Positions 45,247 to 58,327 are shown, numbered from the stretch's first letter. The stretch: 64,000 nt of DNA from Marsupella aquatica (GCA_973895155.1 OZ316894.1:7006001-7070000), one strand, 5' to 3'. Program-made: numbers and translations. The notes: generated by a model not told the origin, from the letters alone.

Positions 45247-45847
45247 ACTGCTTCTGCTTAGAGGGAGGGAGATTTGAAACGGCCCCCGCACTTAGAACCC
45301 ACTGGAGCAAAAGTTGGGCCAAATGAAGGGCTCTACTACACCATTCCTCTGTTGCAAAACGAAAATACGGTCTGACCACCAAATGAAGGTTCCACACCAG
45401 CCACGCGAAATCAGAGAAGTAGAAAAGCTGGACGGATGCTCTGTTCGGCACAAGGAGACAAAAATTCTCCCATGAGGAGCCTCACCGGAGGTAAAGAGTG
45501 TTACGCCCGCCAACAATTGACTGGCACAGTGTCATGCTCGTTTTTACCAATCAGCTGCCTCCTCTCATATGAATTGCATAATTACAATCAAGTGAGTCCA
45601 GCGGTGGGCTCTCTCTGTCCCTCTCTCTCAACTCTCCCAATCCATAAAACACTACTGCAAAATGTAGCCTTTCTGAAAATGATGGCTTGCTGATTGTCCT
45701 TCCCACTTATCTCAATCAGAGGTCACCATCATCAGCAGTTCTCTGAAATGGGAGGCTCAGCACGTTATCGCAACACTGAACGCCAAGAACGCTGACTTGT
45801 CTATCTCGGTCCTCTCGATCCGAAATTAACATAACTGTTCATCTAAA
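45247..45847. promoter_or_regulatory. Likely shared 5' region of two divergent transcription units
   Basis: The start of the hydrolase gene (minus strand, 45246) and an ATG on the plus strand (45848) face away from each other across 601 bp. The stretch contains no convincing coding frame. A promoter function is inferred from position only. Confidence 0.35.
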
Positions 45848-46154
45848 ATGGAGCCAAACCCTCCCTCGACCGTGGGGCCTTTAACTGGGAGGGGATTCAC
45901 TGATGAAGAAGCGAAGTACGTCTTCTTTCTTCTCTTCTTTCTTCGTTGCTGTGAGAGCGGGAACGAAGAAGACGAGGCAAATGGTGACTCCCAGTGTGTT
46001 GGTCGAGCACATACGCAACGAATTTCACGAGAAAGACGGCGAATCGGCGGTGGGCCAAGTGAATCCATGGACCACAAATCCGAATCTGTCTCCTTATTCA
46101 ACATTGGGCCATCTTCAGGCATGGCCACACACAACACGCCAATGGAATCCATAA
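45848..46154 (+). CDS. Possible short or partial gene divergent from GGH
   Basis: ATG 45848 opens with MEPNPPSTVGPLTGRGFTDEEA. The text runs well into a second frame (KKTRQMVTPSVL, EHIRNEFHEKDGESAVGQV, ending at 46154) if a short intron (GTACGT donor at 45914) is removed near the CT-rich stretch. The intron would be only about 50 bp, which is short for a plant, so a frameshift or chance is possible. I do not recognise the protein. Confidence 0.3.
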
Positions 46155-47467
46155 ATTTCTTATTAACGCAGACAAAACGAAGAACATCATGCATAAAGAC
46201 TACTCTACAAAAGACTCTCCCTACGGACAGTTTTATTCCGGTTTTCTCTGTTTGTATATCGAGTTGCCTTTAGTTGGAATCTCTACTGTAGGTTATTTTT
46301 AACAAACAACAAAATCTCAATTTAAAACGATTGTCCCTGCGCTAAAACAACCTGAGGCCCTCCGGCAGTAGTCGGAGATCTCCCAAAATAGGGAGCACCC
46401 CTGGCGAAAGCCCTCTGCTTTATCATTTGGGTAAATGCCCTCCTTCCCGAGCTTTACCTTACACTGTTTCCTTTGAACTACAGACAGGATTCGTTCCTAC
46501 TGTACTATTCTTGGTTTTTTTCCTTGAAGACAAACTCAAATTTCGTTTGAGTTGAGAATTTAGTTATTCTACCCAAGAAGAGTCCATACCAAGGCCAGTA
46601 GGAGAGAAATCTTAAAATGCTCTTGCACAGCCTTTACTAAGCATTCTCTTAGAGCATCTTCAGCGGTTATTGTAAGGAGTAAAACTGAATCCCAGACACG
46701 ACAATGCCCTTGCACAGCCTTGCTAATTCTCTTAGAGCATCGCCAAGTTTAGTGTCAGGAGTAAAAATTGAATTCCAAACAGCATACCCAGAAAAACTCT
46801 ACATGAGGCAAATTCCTGGGACAACGGTGTTGTCTTTTGAAATTGGCCGGGAACACATGTTTTGGCTAAGTATAAGCGAAATACCAGAAAAACTACAGTA
46901 CTTAGAAAACTTTTTGGCGATTTAAATGGTACTGCGAAAGTCTGGAAGCTAGCGAGCCAAGTTACCACTACGATAGAGTAGGATGACAGGAAAAGGAAAG
47001 ACCCTGAAGCCTAGAACTACCATTGCTGGAAAAATTCTGAAGTGCGTGGCTGTCCAATGGAGGGCACCTGGGAGTCGATTGGAGCAAGGCAGCTAAAAAT
47101 ACACGTCGATAAACCGCCCCGCATCTATCACTCCGAGTCTGACCCCACGCTCTTGACTTGGCGTACCGTAATAAAACCCTTCGCCAGTTCGATCTCTGTT
47201 GGCGCCGACGTGGCTCGGGAATTCGACAGATGAGAGGCTGTCGGATCCTCACTTGCTCACAGTGCGGTGCCAATCGAGACCCTTGTCTCGGTTCTCACAT
47301 TATTTTCCTTTTGACGGAACATCACAGTATTCACCACGACTGATTGTGGACTGTGGACTGTGGAGCTTCTGAAGAACAGCAACAACCTGAGTGGAAAAGG
47401 AAGCGCACGTGATGACGTGAACGAGAGACTGCGCTTTTCGTCACGCCTACGCTACAGGAATCTCGTT
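46155..47467. other. Spacer, no gene recognised
   Basis: A short duplicated phrase (CTTGCACAGCCTT..CTAA..ATTCTCTTAGAGCATC) occurs near 46621-46658 and 46709-46741. Otherwise there are short open frames only, without domain signatures. Confidence 0.4.
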
Positions 47468-47749
47468 TCAGCTCAAGTCCATCGCTGGATTGGTTGAATG
47501 GTTCATTGTTTTTTGCATCTTTCGACGGCGAATTGAATCCTGGAGGGAAGAATCGCGGTCCCCAAGTGAGAGTTTTCCACGTAGCGTGCTGTGCACATTT
47601 CTGAAAAGTGCTTTGCTGCAAGAATTGGAAGGTGGCAACATTTCCTTCACCCTGGGAGATAACAGGACTTTATCGTCAGGAACTTGTTGATCTGCATGGT
47701 CGGAATTTTTGGCGATTTCATCAAATCCCCACAATCCAGCGAACTGCAA
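47468..47749 (-). other. Open stretch after a good splice acceptor, identity unknown
   Basis: On the minus strand TTATTTGCAG is followed by FAGLWGFDEIAKNSDHADQQ and PDDKVLLSPRVKEMLPPSNS. It is open for about 90 codons. It may be an isolated exon of a lost gene; no partner exons were found. Confidence 0.25.
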
Positions 47750-47934
47750 ATAAGCGTCACATCCAACATGGCTTGTGATTTACACTTCCAATAATTTTGT
47801 TGAATTGATTCAGCCAAGTTGCCCAGGAGGGTTTTAGTGGTTTGGCAGTGATGGGGCGCTCGAGATTTTTGGCTCTTTGGTCTTCTCTGGATTTTCCCTG
47901 GTTTAATCTCCTCTATTGGGTCTCTGGTAGCCAT

Positions 47935-50900
47935 GCTTTTGTGGGCAAAATTTTGCCAATCACTGACCCAATAAAAACTACAGTGGCTGGCTAATGACTC
48001 TGGGGATTAGGTGTCTAGTATTCCCCACCATTGAACGGGGTTTAGTTCTCTGGTGTTCTCCACCACAGCCCAACTACCCATTCTTTGAATATGAATAGAG
48101 GGGACCTGAAATAGAGAGGAGTACAATAAAAATATGACCAAAATATATTTTTTATTCACATTCTTTGAATGATTGAAAAGCCCATCATGGATGCCATCAT
48201 TTTAATAACCATACATAACATACTTTACTCTTTTCTATGCACATGTGTTGTGGTGGACCAATAGAACCCATTTTTTTAATGTAAATAAAAATCATGACAA
48301 AAAGTATGCATGATTGTCATTTGACATGTATCATAGTCATGAGTTTTCCCGTCCATACAATGACCCATGGAGGTCCAGTCTAGAGACTTCACTCTAAAAA
48401 CCTAGTCCCTAACTCTAACTTGTAGTTGGTGCTTTAACTAAGATTGAATCCACTTTTGGGGAGCATTTGCCAGAAAAAACTGTACAGTTCCAACAAGTAT
48501 TGTATGGTTGATTATCCAATATCACGCTGCCAAAGGGCAAAAAATGCCAAATTGGGAGCCAAGATCCCAAAGGCAAAACAACCCAAAGAAGGGGAGGAAA
48601 AGAGGGGAAAGGGTCCAAGAAAAAACAATTGACTATCTGTACTGCATAACTACACTAAATGCCTTTCCTTATTGTAGAGTTCTTGCCATCGTTCTAGGTG
48701 CTAGTCACCACCATTGCAATATTAAAATTAACAAACCAAGGAAAAAGATGGCTTGTCTCCAGCCTTTGGGATCATGTCTCCCTGGTAGAAGCATTGCATG
48801 TTCTTTGGTAGCATTATATATCTCAGGAACTTTTGCTAGATTACAGTGTCTAACAAGGTGGACAGAACCAGGAAACAGATTTTCCCGAGCCTGAACGAGC
48901 CTGATTAGTTTGGCTGTTTTAAATAAATTAATTGTAATGGGTCCGCTACCTCAGAACCAATCATTTTTATAGCACCCTAATCCTTCCCATGATGCAAATC
49001 ATATTTGTCTTCTCTTGAAAACTGTCCGCAGTGAAGGATAGGATGCAGTGGATAAAGAGTGGAGAATGTTTTGTCTGTACAGGTCTACTTTGTCTACAAA
49101 CTTCTATAGTCAGAATATTTAGTACTCCTTTTCCTATGCTTCCTGCCCGTGGTGATTTTTATGGTCTTTTCTTTCTGGCCAGGGTGGCTAATGTCACCTT
49201 GTGGGAAAGAAAAAGATGCTAGGATTATTCCTTATCTAATCTCCTAGATTATTGTCTGAGCATCAAATCTCCCTGGATTTAAGGATAACCGTTACATTCC
49301 AGCTGATGGAATCTGTGGCTAGGTGGGGAACTGGCTAGTGAAAGACTACACATTTAGCAGTGTTTATGCCAAAAGTGGTGAGAACTTTTTCTTTTTTGCC
49401 TTGAAAAAACCAGAGAATTCCATTCATTTAGTCAGCATACAAAAAGGGGGGCCTAAAAAACAGAGACACCAACCCAAGGGGATCAGAGGTCGACGTGCCG
49501 GGAGGCCGGAACCAGGTAAGAAACTGGGTCTCCAGAGAGACAAACCAAACAAGCAATTTGGAGACTATGACAGGAGTAGCACACTCCCAAAGACCGGCCA
49601 GTGGTCTGGGACTGGTGGGGTCCCATAGAGTGGGTCCATGATAAGAAAGAACCTATCAGTCTAGAAGTAGCACAGCCTCAAAACCTGAGGAAGAGAGAGT
49701 CTCATGGTGGATGGGATGGGACTGGCTGAACTTGGAGCAGATCTTCGTGAATTTTCCAGTCCATCCCAAGTCCCAAAGGCCATTGGCATCTCATGGTGAG
49801 TTTCACCATATGTGATCTTCCCATTTTGAACCCTGGTTCTAAGCCTGGCCCAATCCCTTCGGAGGTAAACTCTTAGACGCTGCCAGGTTTTCCGAATAAG
49901 TCCTTGTGGTTTGGGCTGGGTGTGCTCAATCCAGTGGTGATAACTTTTTCAGTGAAGTGGAATCCAGCAATTTTCCATACTACAGAAAACCCTGTTGCCA
50001 CTGTGTATCCTGCTCAATCCTCACCCTCCCTAGTTCCTACCAACCTACCTATCTACCTACTACCGTGTTGAATAAACTTATGCCATGCCAGATAATTATA
50101 TTTATACAGACAAGAGAGTGGCACCAATTGGCGCTGCGGCTTCCACCAGTGCCTTTGCCTTGCTCCTGGGCTTTGCTCCTTGTCCCTGCTGTTCCTGGGC
50201 CTTGCTCTATTTTGAGTAAACTTATGAAGAAAAAAAAATGGCACCAAAAGTAATGCAATAATAAAAAGCATTGCCGGTCTTTCAGAAACTGTCACTCTAA
50301 CATTCTTTGGGCTACTTACACTTTTGAAGCTGCTTAAAATCTTGACAGTTATTCAACGTTTTTATTGTGGACCTCTCCGTGGCTCCTTTGCACTGGTACC
50401 CCATCTCGAATTACCCCCCTTTTTTGGTGCTTTTCTCTTTCAATCAAAGCACACTTCAAGGGGAAAAAGAAGAGGCCCAATCACATCGACCTTTGTCTGA
50501 CAGATGTCAAATCTCTACAAGTACATTATACTCTCAGGACACATTCTTTGAACCACCATGTAGACCATCACTGGCCATATATAAGGGGAAGTGTCCAAGA
50601 CCTCCACCTTTTTCCACATTCCAACCACTTTTCTCCTCTTTTGTGCCAGTTTGCTCTACCATTTCAGGAAAAAATGCATGGCTGCGGGTAATCCACAGCT
50701 TTTTGAAGGACAGGTGTGATTACAAGCAAAATCATTCAAGAGCAAGCCATACAACTGGCTAACAGCCAGGGAAACCCCTTTGTTTATATTTTTCTTTTTT
50801 GTTTAGGTAAATCTTACAACTATCACAAGTGCCTACCCGAGACAGTTTGGAACATAACCCATGTACAAATTGGTCAATAGACCAGGCCAGACCAGAATGT

Positions 50901-51976
50901 AGTTGAAGGCAGTTTCCTTACTTTTACACAGAAAAGGCATCATACATCTGTTCAGGTGTTCGAAATCCGCCATACAACTTGCAGAAGGACTCTTGTAATC
51001 TGTTCATGTGGTCCGGTATCCAACAAACAAGTTCCCCCATGGGAATTCATGATAGTGGAGCTTGATCAGGGCCCTGGTTAGAGGTATCAGCCTATATGCA
51101 CTCAAGAATGTCACACTCGTTGTGAACCGGTATGCACTGACAAGAATTGTTTAAGGGGTAATCGCTGAGAATAATGCATATTGTAGTTCGTTTCAAATGT
51201 CACATTTCTCCCAGGTGGGGCTGCTCATAAGAGATACACAGTCGTCTTGTTCAGCAGAATTCTGCAATTTCATGCACCACCGAGCATTGATATTCTTGGC
51301 TCATAGAGTAATGCTGTTCAGCTGAGATTTCGTTCATAAATGATCACAGTCAATTATGTCGCGCATAAACGGGCACTACTTCTCTCCCACTTTTAGCTCA
51401 TGCAGCATCATGTTCTTGGTTGAGGCTTTCCGGTACTCGCGGACAACAAGGATTGCAAGCGAGTACATGAAGAACTTTGTTCTGTCTGCTTGCAGGTACT
51501 TCTCTTCATGGAGTGGTAGTCGTAGAGCCCTTAATTTGAGAAAGAATCTTGCAACAATGAGAATATCCGCAGAAGAGATAAGTTTCTGAGCTGGCAGAGG
51601 TAAAGCAGTAGGAGAGAAGGTCAAAGATAATGACCCGTACTTCAAATTGAGGCTTGCCCTCATTTCAAGATTGCACCTGCTGAACAAATTTTCGGATATA
51701 ACACAGATTATTGATACAGTGTTTACAAGATGAGAACTAAATCATGCTGTCCAAAGCACGAGACCTTGAAACTCTTCCTTATACGACACAGAACTATTAC
51801 TGGAACCAAGACAACGCAGAATAGCGGACATAGATTTCAAAACTTAATTGCATGTCCTCGTCAATAGCACTACCTTTCAAATTCCTACGAACCAGTGCCC
51901 CATACGTAATCCAAACCAACTGCAAGAAAGCCTTCTCCAAATATACACCTCTGAGCAAGGTTTCGTCTATACACCC
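47935..51976. other. Repeat-rich spacer
   Basis: About 4 kb of degraded repeats. The CTTCACTCTA..CTAACTCTA phrase at 48380-48415 is shared with 16203-16230. LINE-like stretches lie at 48520-48630 and 49440-49660, and an A-rich end (GAAGAAAAAAAAATGGCACC) lies near 50226. The phrase CCA(A/G)GG..GG(C/G)TAATGTCACCTT at 49180-49200 recurs as GGC(C/G)AATGTCACCT at 57167-57227. No coding region is supported. Confidence 0.5.
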
Positions 51977-54900
51977 TTACGATATCGTGCCAGAGTAATC
52001 AGTGAAATTGGACTCGTTATCCCAGGGATCATCCCACCCCTTTGGCCCTTCTCGTTTTACGAAGTCTACAATTGCACTAACTGCATCTTGCACTCGGTTT
52101 GAAAGGCTATGATTGCCGTGCTGAATCTCCACCTTCTCAGCTCCACCCATTGCATCACATAACCTGCATAACAGGCGAAATGTTGAAGGTCTACTATTAG
52201 AAAATATAAACCCCAAGGCATTGAAATATTACAAATTTGGGTATCCAAGAGGAAGCTTCAACTCCAACGGGGAAAAACAATGCTAATTAGAAGAAACGAA
52301 ACACCAATACAAGAGTAGCAAGTTCCACATAGGTCCTGACCACTGACCCCAATTGTTGAAGAAAGTCACGAGAGTCTTCTGAGACTCAGAAAACAAGCGT
52401 ACTCCTAGAAGGAATTCTACATGAAATTTGTGTCTAAACTTTAAACAAATCGATTTAAAAGTCGCGAAGCTCCTCTCTCACCGGTGTACAAGAGCTTTCT
52501 TATCCACATAATCTGGAACATACTCGTCCATCATAGAGAAGATCACCTGTAAAATCGCAGTGTCGGACTTTTGAGTTCCACTCTGTGGACTTTTAAAATA
52601 TCACTGCATTGTATGAATAAACTAAGGGGTGCCAAGTTATTGTCTCTTAGACAAGCACAACTAACGAGTTAAGTTCATAACAGCCGTCCCAATTTTATGA
52701 AATATAACTTGAGAATAGACACATGAAAATGAATGATGCGCATTACCTATCTTTATGATGAAATTCGTTTACCAGCTCTCACAAGCCTACATTGGGCAGA
52801 AATTCTTCAGAAACATACCTGGCAGGGAAACCGTTCCATATGACCCAATCTACTTTTTAGCTGTGCATTTGTTAAGTCGGAGCTGAACATATCGTCGTCT
52901 CCTAGGAAACCACTCAAAGACCGATATCTGCACAGTACAACGGAATGGAAAACAATTGCTCAGTGTCTTAGAATCTATAATCAATCCTTGGGGCGCCTGG
53001 ATTTCAATCGTGGTAAGTCTATATCCTAAATATTGGGCAATACTATGAGAAATCAAATAAACAGACTTGCACGCTTGAGGAGGTCAGGTGGGATATACAG
53101 GGAAACGATCACCAGGCGTATCAAATAAACATAAGACTTGGAGCGAGTTAAACTTAGGAGACTGCTTTGGTAGCTGGTGGACATGAAGACCTCAGGCCGA
53201 GGAACTTGGCAACTAGAACAACCAATTGAGACAGACGAATTTTGTACGGACTCGACGGATCAAACCAGACGGGGAATACCAGTTGATTCACTAGAGGAGC
53301 TATCAGAATATGTCCATCTCAAAAAGAGAAAGTCCCTCGGTGAAAGGGACATTGAAATATTTATTTGTTTTACAGCAGTATGTAATACCTAAGAGCAGTA
53401 ATTGGAGCATCAGGATTTGCCTCCCTGGGCATCAGGTCCTGTCCTCTCCCAACCTTGATGAGACTGTCTGCCAGATCTAACATCTGTGCCGTATCCGGTA
53501 GCAAAGCTCTAAATTCTCTATCACTAACAGGTGCCTGCAAGAACCACAAACGATCATGAGAGTTTGTTTTCCAATTTCACTATTTTGGCTTTTCACATAG
53601 TCAAAATCAAGTCTTACATAGACCAGACAGCAACAAAATACGCATAAAACCATAAACCAGAATCACCACATTATCTCCAGAGGAAAAGTACAAATTGTTG
53701 GTTCTCATACCTGTAGAATGGCCCCCCTAACAGCTCGTGAACCACTACTTCCTTTTTTAAGATAATGAACAATATCCTGCAGACGAGAAATTATGAAAGA
53801 CTTGATTAGGCTCATTGTCCTGGAAGAGCGGGGAGTCGAACACAAATGGCCTACAATTCATTTATGTATGTCATAAACATCCAACATACTCTGTCTTCTA
53901 AAATGCCTCATGAAAGATCAAGATATACAATTTACCGCAAAAGAACCTATACCTGGCAACCAGTACTGTGACCGATCAACATTACTCCTTCAGACTCTTC
54001 TTCATCTATCAGATAGTGCAACAGTTGTTCAAGTTCAGATGAGTCCTGTAAGAGCACAAGACAAAGCAACAGACCCCTTGGTAAGAAACGGTACGAACAT
54101 TCTTCTCGAATCAGCTGTATCAATCACTTTTCCTTTAAGGATTGGGCTGTTACCTTTAAGGAATTGGCCCAATTTCAGCAGTGAGACCACAATTGTTTTC
54201 ATTCACAATATCGAATTGAAGTTTCAAAATGCAACAGAACCAAAGGGCACCTGCTGAAGGCTTGATGTGCCATATCCTGAGTATGAAGATGACAGCAATG
54301 GCTGTACCAATGACCACTTCTCATCTAGAAGAGCAGTAGCTAGTGGCTCAACGTACCTGTTGACACAGAGGAGTACAACAGCAGCCAAGAATAAGTTATC
54401 GACAAAGTACCTGTCTGGTACATCAGATCTTCACAACAAAAAGTCAGACAGAGACTAAAAACATAAGTGAAGAGTGCCGTCTAGTGAACAACATTCGCTG
54501 TGGAGTAGTATGAATGAACAACTTGAGATGCTGAATAAAACTCTATAGAGACTGGAATCAAGCTGACATCAGATCGCCCTGCCACTGTATATCTTGTTGA
54601 AAGAAGCTTTATGACCAATCGCGATCACAAACCAAATATACATCAAATTAACTTACTCTGTAGCAAGAAGACCATCAGTGAGGCCACCGATAAAGATCAC
54701 TTGCTTTTTAAAGTCGCCGGATCGAAAAGCAACCTGAAAATATCAATACCAAGTCAGACTCACCAAGTACAGATGCATCACTCGACCAACCGGTCGTGAC
54801 GTAAAGTGAAATTTCCAAATCTGAGAAAGATCGATGTATTTTGTTCGAGACACAAGTTTGGAGTCCTGAAAACGACGACACCCAGTTTTCGTGACGACGA

Positions 54901-56137
54901 GTCATCACCAAAAGAAAACCGTAGAAAAGAGGCCTTAAGTAAGGCCTTCTCTTCTTCTTCAAGCTCGTGCAGACCTATCTGATGTAAACAATGTTTGTTG
55001 AGAAAGCATAGACCCAATTTGCCGCGATGATAATTCATCAGCTCCAGTAACCCCAACGTAGAGGAGAAACTACTTCCATATTGGTCCTGAACTGAGAAAT
55101 GTCTGGATTTGCTAACTCTAACCAATAACATAGGCACGTCAAAACCTGGAGCTCTGGATCTAGCTGATTTTGAATCTCAAGCTGGAAACATTCCTTCAGG
55201 AAGGCTTTTTTTTCCCTATCTCCACGCCATAAGAGAAGTGAATCAAAGTTTTCAATTACTCGATTGCTCTACAGCCTGTCAAGGTTTACCATCCGATTTC
55301 AACCTCAAGACTCGGTGTTCTGTGCACTCCACTCCAAAAGAGGCACCCAGTTTAGCTCGGTCCAAACCCACTCAGTCACCTTCACAGCTCCCTCTACATA
55401 AACCTTCAACGAACGTGATTCTTCATTTCGAATTTAGCGAGAATTCCATGAGTGAGTCACTCAGATTTTTGGGGTCCTACAGTAAATGAAAGAATCCCCT
55501 CGCATGAATCCCTGGAAACTTATTGACCACGAGAACTATTGTACTCGAGTCCATTCTTTCATCCTTAATTTATTGCCAATACAGAGGAATCTGAAGTACG
55601 CAGATCTGGATCATTTCAATCCTTCCAGGAGCGTCCCTCACTGCCAGCTATGTCAAATTTTTCGCGCAATACAGCTTCATCACAAATTTCCAATTGCTTC
55701 AAGCTATCATATCATCAAATGGCTCACGGCGCACGCCCATGACGTAATTCAGCACAGAAAGTGACATCCCCGGCTGTGCATCTCTAACATGAGATCTTTC
55801 AAGGCTTCTGTGTTGGTTGAAAATCGATGCACTCAGGCTGCAAACTTGCTTCTTCACATTAGAACTTCATCTTCCAAAGTCCACATTGAAGGAGGGAGGT
55901 GGAGCAATGCTGACTACCGTGGTCCCCGTGTCAGGAAGGTCCCAAGTCCAGCAATTCAAAGACAAAAGCCCCAAAAAGTGAAACTGTGACTCCTCTCCGC
56001 ATGCATTGCTCACGGAAGACAATAGTGCAAACAGATGGGGCGGGGAATACGAACGAGACAAGAAGGCTACACACCTGAACACTTTTAGAGCCATATCTGA
56101 AGAGCTTGCCCACTAATTCGGCTTTCGGGGCCATCAT
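51977..56137 (-). CDS. DUF1749 / UPF0613 alpha/beta hydrolase
   Basis: A member of the esterase-like alpha/beta hydrolase family that includes plant UPF0613 proteins and the fungal siderophore esterase SidJ; the plant substrate is unknown. Nine exons, 5' to 3': 56137-56075, 54733-54657, 54356-54251, 54045-53953, 53776-53711, 53534-53389, 52927-52819, 52546-52482 and 52163-51977. They sum to 912 bp (303 residues), all GT-AG and in phase. Landmarks are VIFIGGLTDGLLAT, SSSYSGYGTSSL, the nucleophile Ser in LIGHSTGCQD, APVSDREFRALLP, GDDDMFSSDL, the acid in MMDEYVPDYVDKKAL and the His in HGNHSLSNRV. The catalytic Ser, Asp and His therefore seem to be present. An in-frame ATG farther up (near 56185) could extend the N-terminus by 16 residues. 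Intron 1 is 1.34 kb and holds no recognised gene. Confidence 0.92.
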
Positions 56138-56346
56138 CCGGGAAGGCGTCCGCGTCAGCTGCTGAGGCAGAACGCCGCAGGACATACCGGATGGGTATGT
56201 GTGCCCAACTCCGCCTCCGTGCGTCCTCTCCACTCCAATCCAATCCACCCCCAAATTAACCGACTAACCAAGCTCATCAGACGACCACCTCTTCTTCCCT
56301 CTACTGTGTTCCGAATTCCTTGAACGAACGACTGAACGGACACAAC
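56138..56346. promoter_or_regulatory. Short region between divergent ATGs
   Basis: The DUF1749 start (minus strand) and a plus-strand ATG at 56347 are only 209 bp apart. If the plus-strand unit is real this is a bidirectional promoter. No TATA box stands out. Confidence 0.3.
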
Positions 56347-56634
56347 ATGGATTACCGTTATCCAAGCTGTCCTGTGGAGTTTAATGGTGAACCTGCTGAG
56401 CCTTTCAAATTCTTTCGCCGAATCTATGCACAGAGCGATGAAGATCAACAGTGTGTATCGATGCTTCGACCCGACGCACCAGCCAGAGAGCCCTCACTCA
56501 AAGGACTCAAAAGCAACCCACGCCTTCACGCCGTCTCTCACCCACTTCGTTCCCTCTCCTCCCCTCCCCTCCCCTCCCCTCTCGAGACTTCTCCCTTTGC
56601 CAGAATCCACAACTCCAGGGGTAAATTTCTATGA
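56347..56634 (+). CDS. Possible first exon of an unidentified divergent gene
   Basis: ATG 56347 opens MDYRYPSCPVEFNGEPAEPF then KFFRRIYAQSDEDQQ, which reads like a folded protein. The frame then passes into low-complexity Pro/Ser coding over a (CCCCT)n tract and stops at 56634. A splice donor near 56450 (CAACAGTGTGTAT) is possible. No downstream exons were recognised. Confidence 0.3.
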   Translation: MDYRYPSCPVEFNGEPAEPFKFFRRIYAQSDEDQQCVSMLRPDAPAREPSLKGLKSNPRLHAVSHPLRSLSSPPLPSPLETSPFARIHNSRGKFL

Positions 56635-57080
56635 GTAATGATTCGTTTCCTCTTTTGCTGCCCTCTTTCCCTCGTCCCTTCTTCGATTCTTGCCTATCCG
56701 ACTCGGCTCTGCGGAATTCCGAGTAGACTTCCTTCCTTTCACTCTTCTGCTCTCCGCCACTTTTTCTCTTCTTCCACTCTCTTCCTCTTTGTTTTCCCCG
56801 TCTTCACCTCCTTCCTCATCTCTCTCTCTCTCTCTCTCTCTCACCTTTTCTTCTCGAGGCTCGTTGCTCCTCTTCCCTGTTTTCGTTTCTCTCTCGAAAG
56901 CAAACGAGAGAACAGATTTTCTCTCTTCCTTTCCTTGCCTTCACAGTCGTCACTCTGCTGTTCGTCCTTGTCGTGATCTCATCCCGGCCTTCTTTACGGA
57001 AGCCATTCTTTCAGCTGGGTCGTCTCTTCTTTGTGTGTGTCGCCATTCTTTCAGTTGGGTCAACATTCTCTGGAGCTGCA
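56545..57080 (+). repeat. Pyrimidine-rich tract with (CCCCT)n and (TC)n microsatellites
   Basis: (CTCCC)n-like repeats at about 56557-56582 and a (TC)n run at about 56820-56842 lie in 500 bp of CT-rich DNA. The long open frames here on both strands come from the biased composition and are not genes. Confidence 0.75.
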
Positions 57081-57640
57081 CAAAGTAAGGCACAGTAGAT
57101 AGGAAGCAAAGCACAGTAGATAGAATCCTAATTTCCAAGAAATAATATTTTTAAGTACTATTCCTGGCCAATGTCACCTAATTTTCAAGACATAATATTT
57201 TAAGTTTTTATTCCTGGCGAATGTCACCTTGTGTGAGGACCAAAGACTCCTGTTCATGCTAATTAGTGTTGCTCACAATAATTCGAGAGCGGCCATTTTT
57301 TGGGCTCCATTTGTGAATTAGTTTTACTTACACTAATTCTTTAGGAACACTTGTTCTGCATACAAGAATTAGTGTTACTTTTGACTCTAGAGTGTAAAAA
57401 TAGTGGGGGGGGGAAGACAATTTTGAAAACCCACAAGAAGTATTGTTACTTTGGGTGGAAGATCACCCATTTTTTACAAGCATTTAAAATAAAAGTGAAC
57501 ATTTTTATTATGAAAACCTGACAAAAATTAGGTTACTTTGGACTCAAGATCAGTTTCACCAAAGTAAGTGTTAGTAACACTAACTTGGTAGGTAACGCAA
57601 ACTCTTGCTTAACACTAATTATGGTGAACAATGTAGGAGT
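57081..57640. repeat. Diverged short repeats (AATTAGTGTTACTTT and AATGTCACCT types)
   Basis: The phrase CCTGGC(C/G)AATGTCACCT occurs twice (57163-57180 and 57213-57230) with AATATTTT(T)AAGT between. AATTAGTGTTGCTCA, AATTAGTTTTACTTA and AATTAGTGTTACTTT recur at 57262-57385. A G9-10 run lies near 57404. The repeat type is unknown. Confidence 0.55.
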
Positions 57641-58036
57641 ATTTGCTACCTCAGTTTCCTAGAATTACAATTGAATGTAAATCTCCCTATATAGTCGGCT
57701 ACACTACCACTTAGCTCCTCTATGGTCCAGGCTTGAAGGACAGCCATCCAGAGGGGACTAAGTATGAGGAGACTTGTGGGCAAGGGATTGTTGCACTAGC
57801 AAAGGCGATGCGTTGAGCTAGTGGTGCGCACAAGAGACTTGGACTGGTGTTAGGAGCTGGTCAGGTCATGAGAAGAGTCAAGCTCAAGGCAAACCGTCCG
57901 GACCCCCGAACAGACTCCAAGTTTTGAGGACTTGTGTGAGAGCTCCTCTTGGGCCCAAGTGCATAGAAGTTCTTCATGAGAAATGTGTTGAAGTATGACG
58001 TCTTCCTTCATGACGATCCAATCATAACTCATACCA
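57641..58036 (-). mobile_element. Internal stub of a copia element next to its LTR
   Basis: On the minus strand the bases right after the LTR (TGGTATGAGTT, 58036 downward) resemble the initiator-tRNA primer-binding site TGGTATCAGAG used by copia elements. The rest has an open frame (57850-58065) but no gag or pol signature. How far the element reaches is unknown. Confidence 0.45.
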
Positions 58037-58327
58037 TGCACAAGTAGTCGACACAATCCATACATGGTTCACCTCTTCTCCAAAGCTACGTCCACACGAA
58101 CTCTCCAACTTTACTTCAGAGTAGTTGAACACACGGGGAACACACAAGCTCTCTCTCTTCCTCAAGTTGCTCCATTACAATGAGCAAACACCACATACCA
58201 GCGGCTTACACTAGCCCTGGTATATACAAGGTCACACACGACTAACCTAACCTCAGCTAAGTCCCTAACTGAGGTTAACCTAATTGCCGTAACCTTTGAG
58301 TCACAAAACTAAGAGCAATCCTTAACA
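58037..58327 (-). repeat. 5' LTR of a Ty1/copia element, reverse orientation
   Basis: A 291-bp LTR that reads TGTTAAGGATTGC..TTGTGCA on the minus strand, with canonical TG..CA ends. It is homologous along its length to the LTR at 910-1204, so both belong to one family, inserted in opposite directions. Confidence 0.85.

Noticed and set aside
56629-57088. Long open frames on both strands in the CT-rich tract
   Set aside because: Composition-driven (Ser/Leu/Phe or Arg/Glu only), with no domain and overlapping frames.
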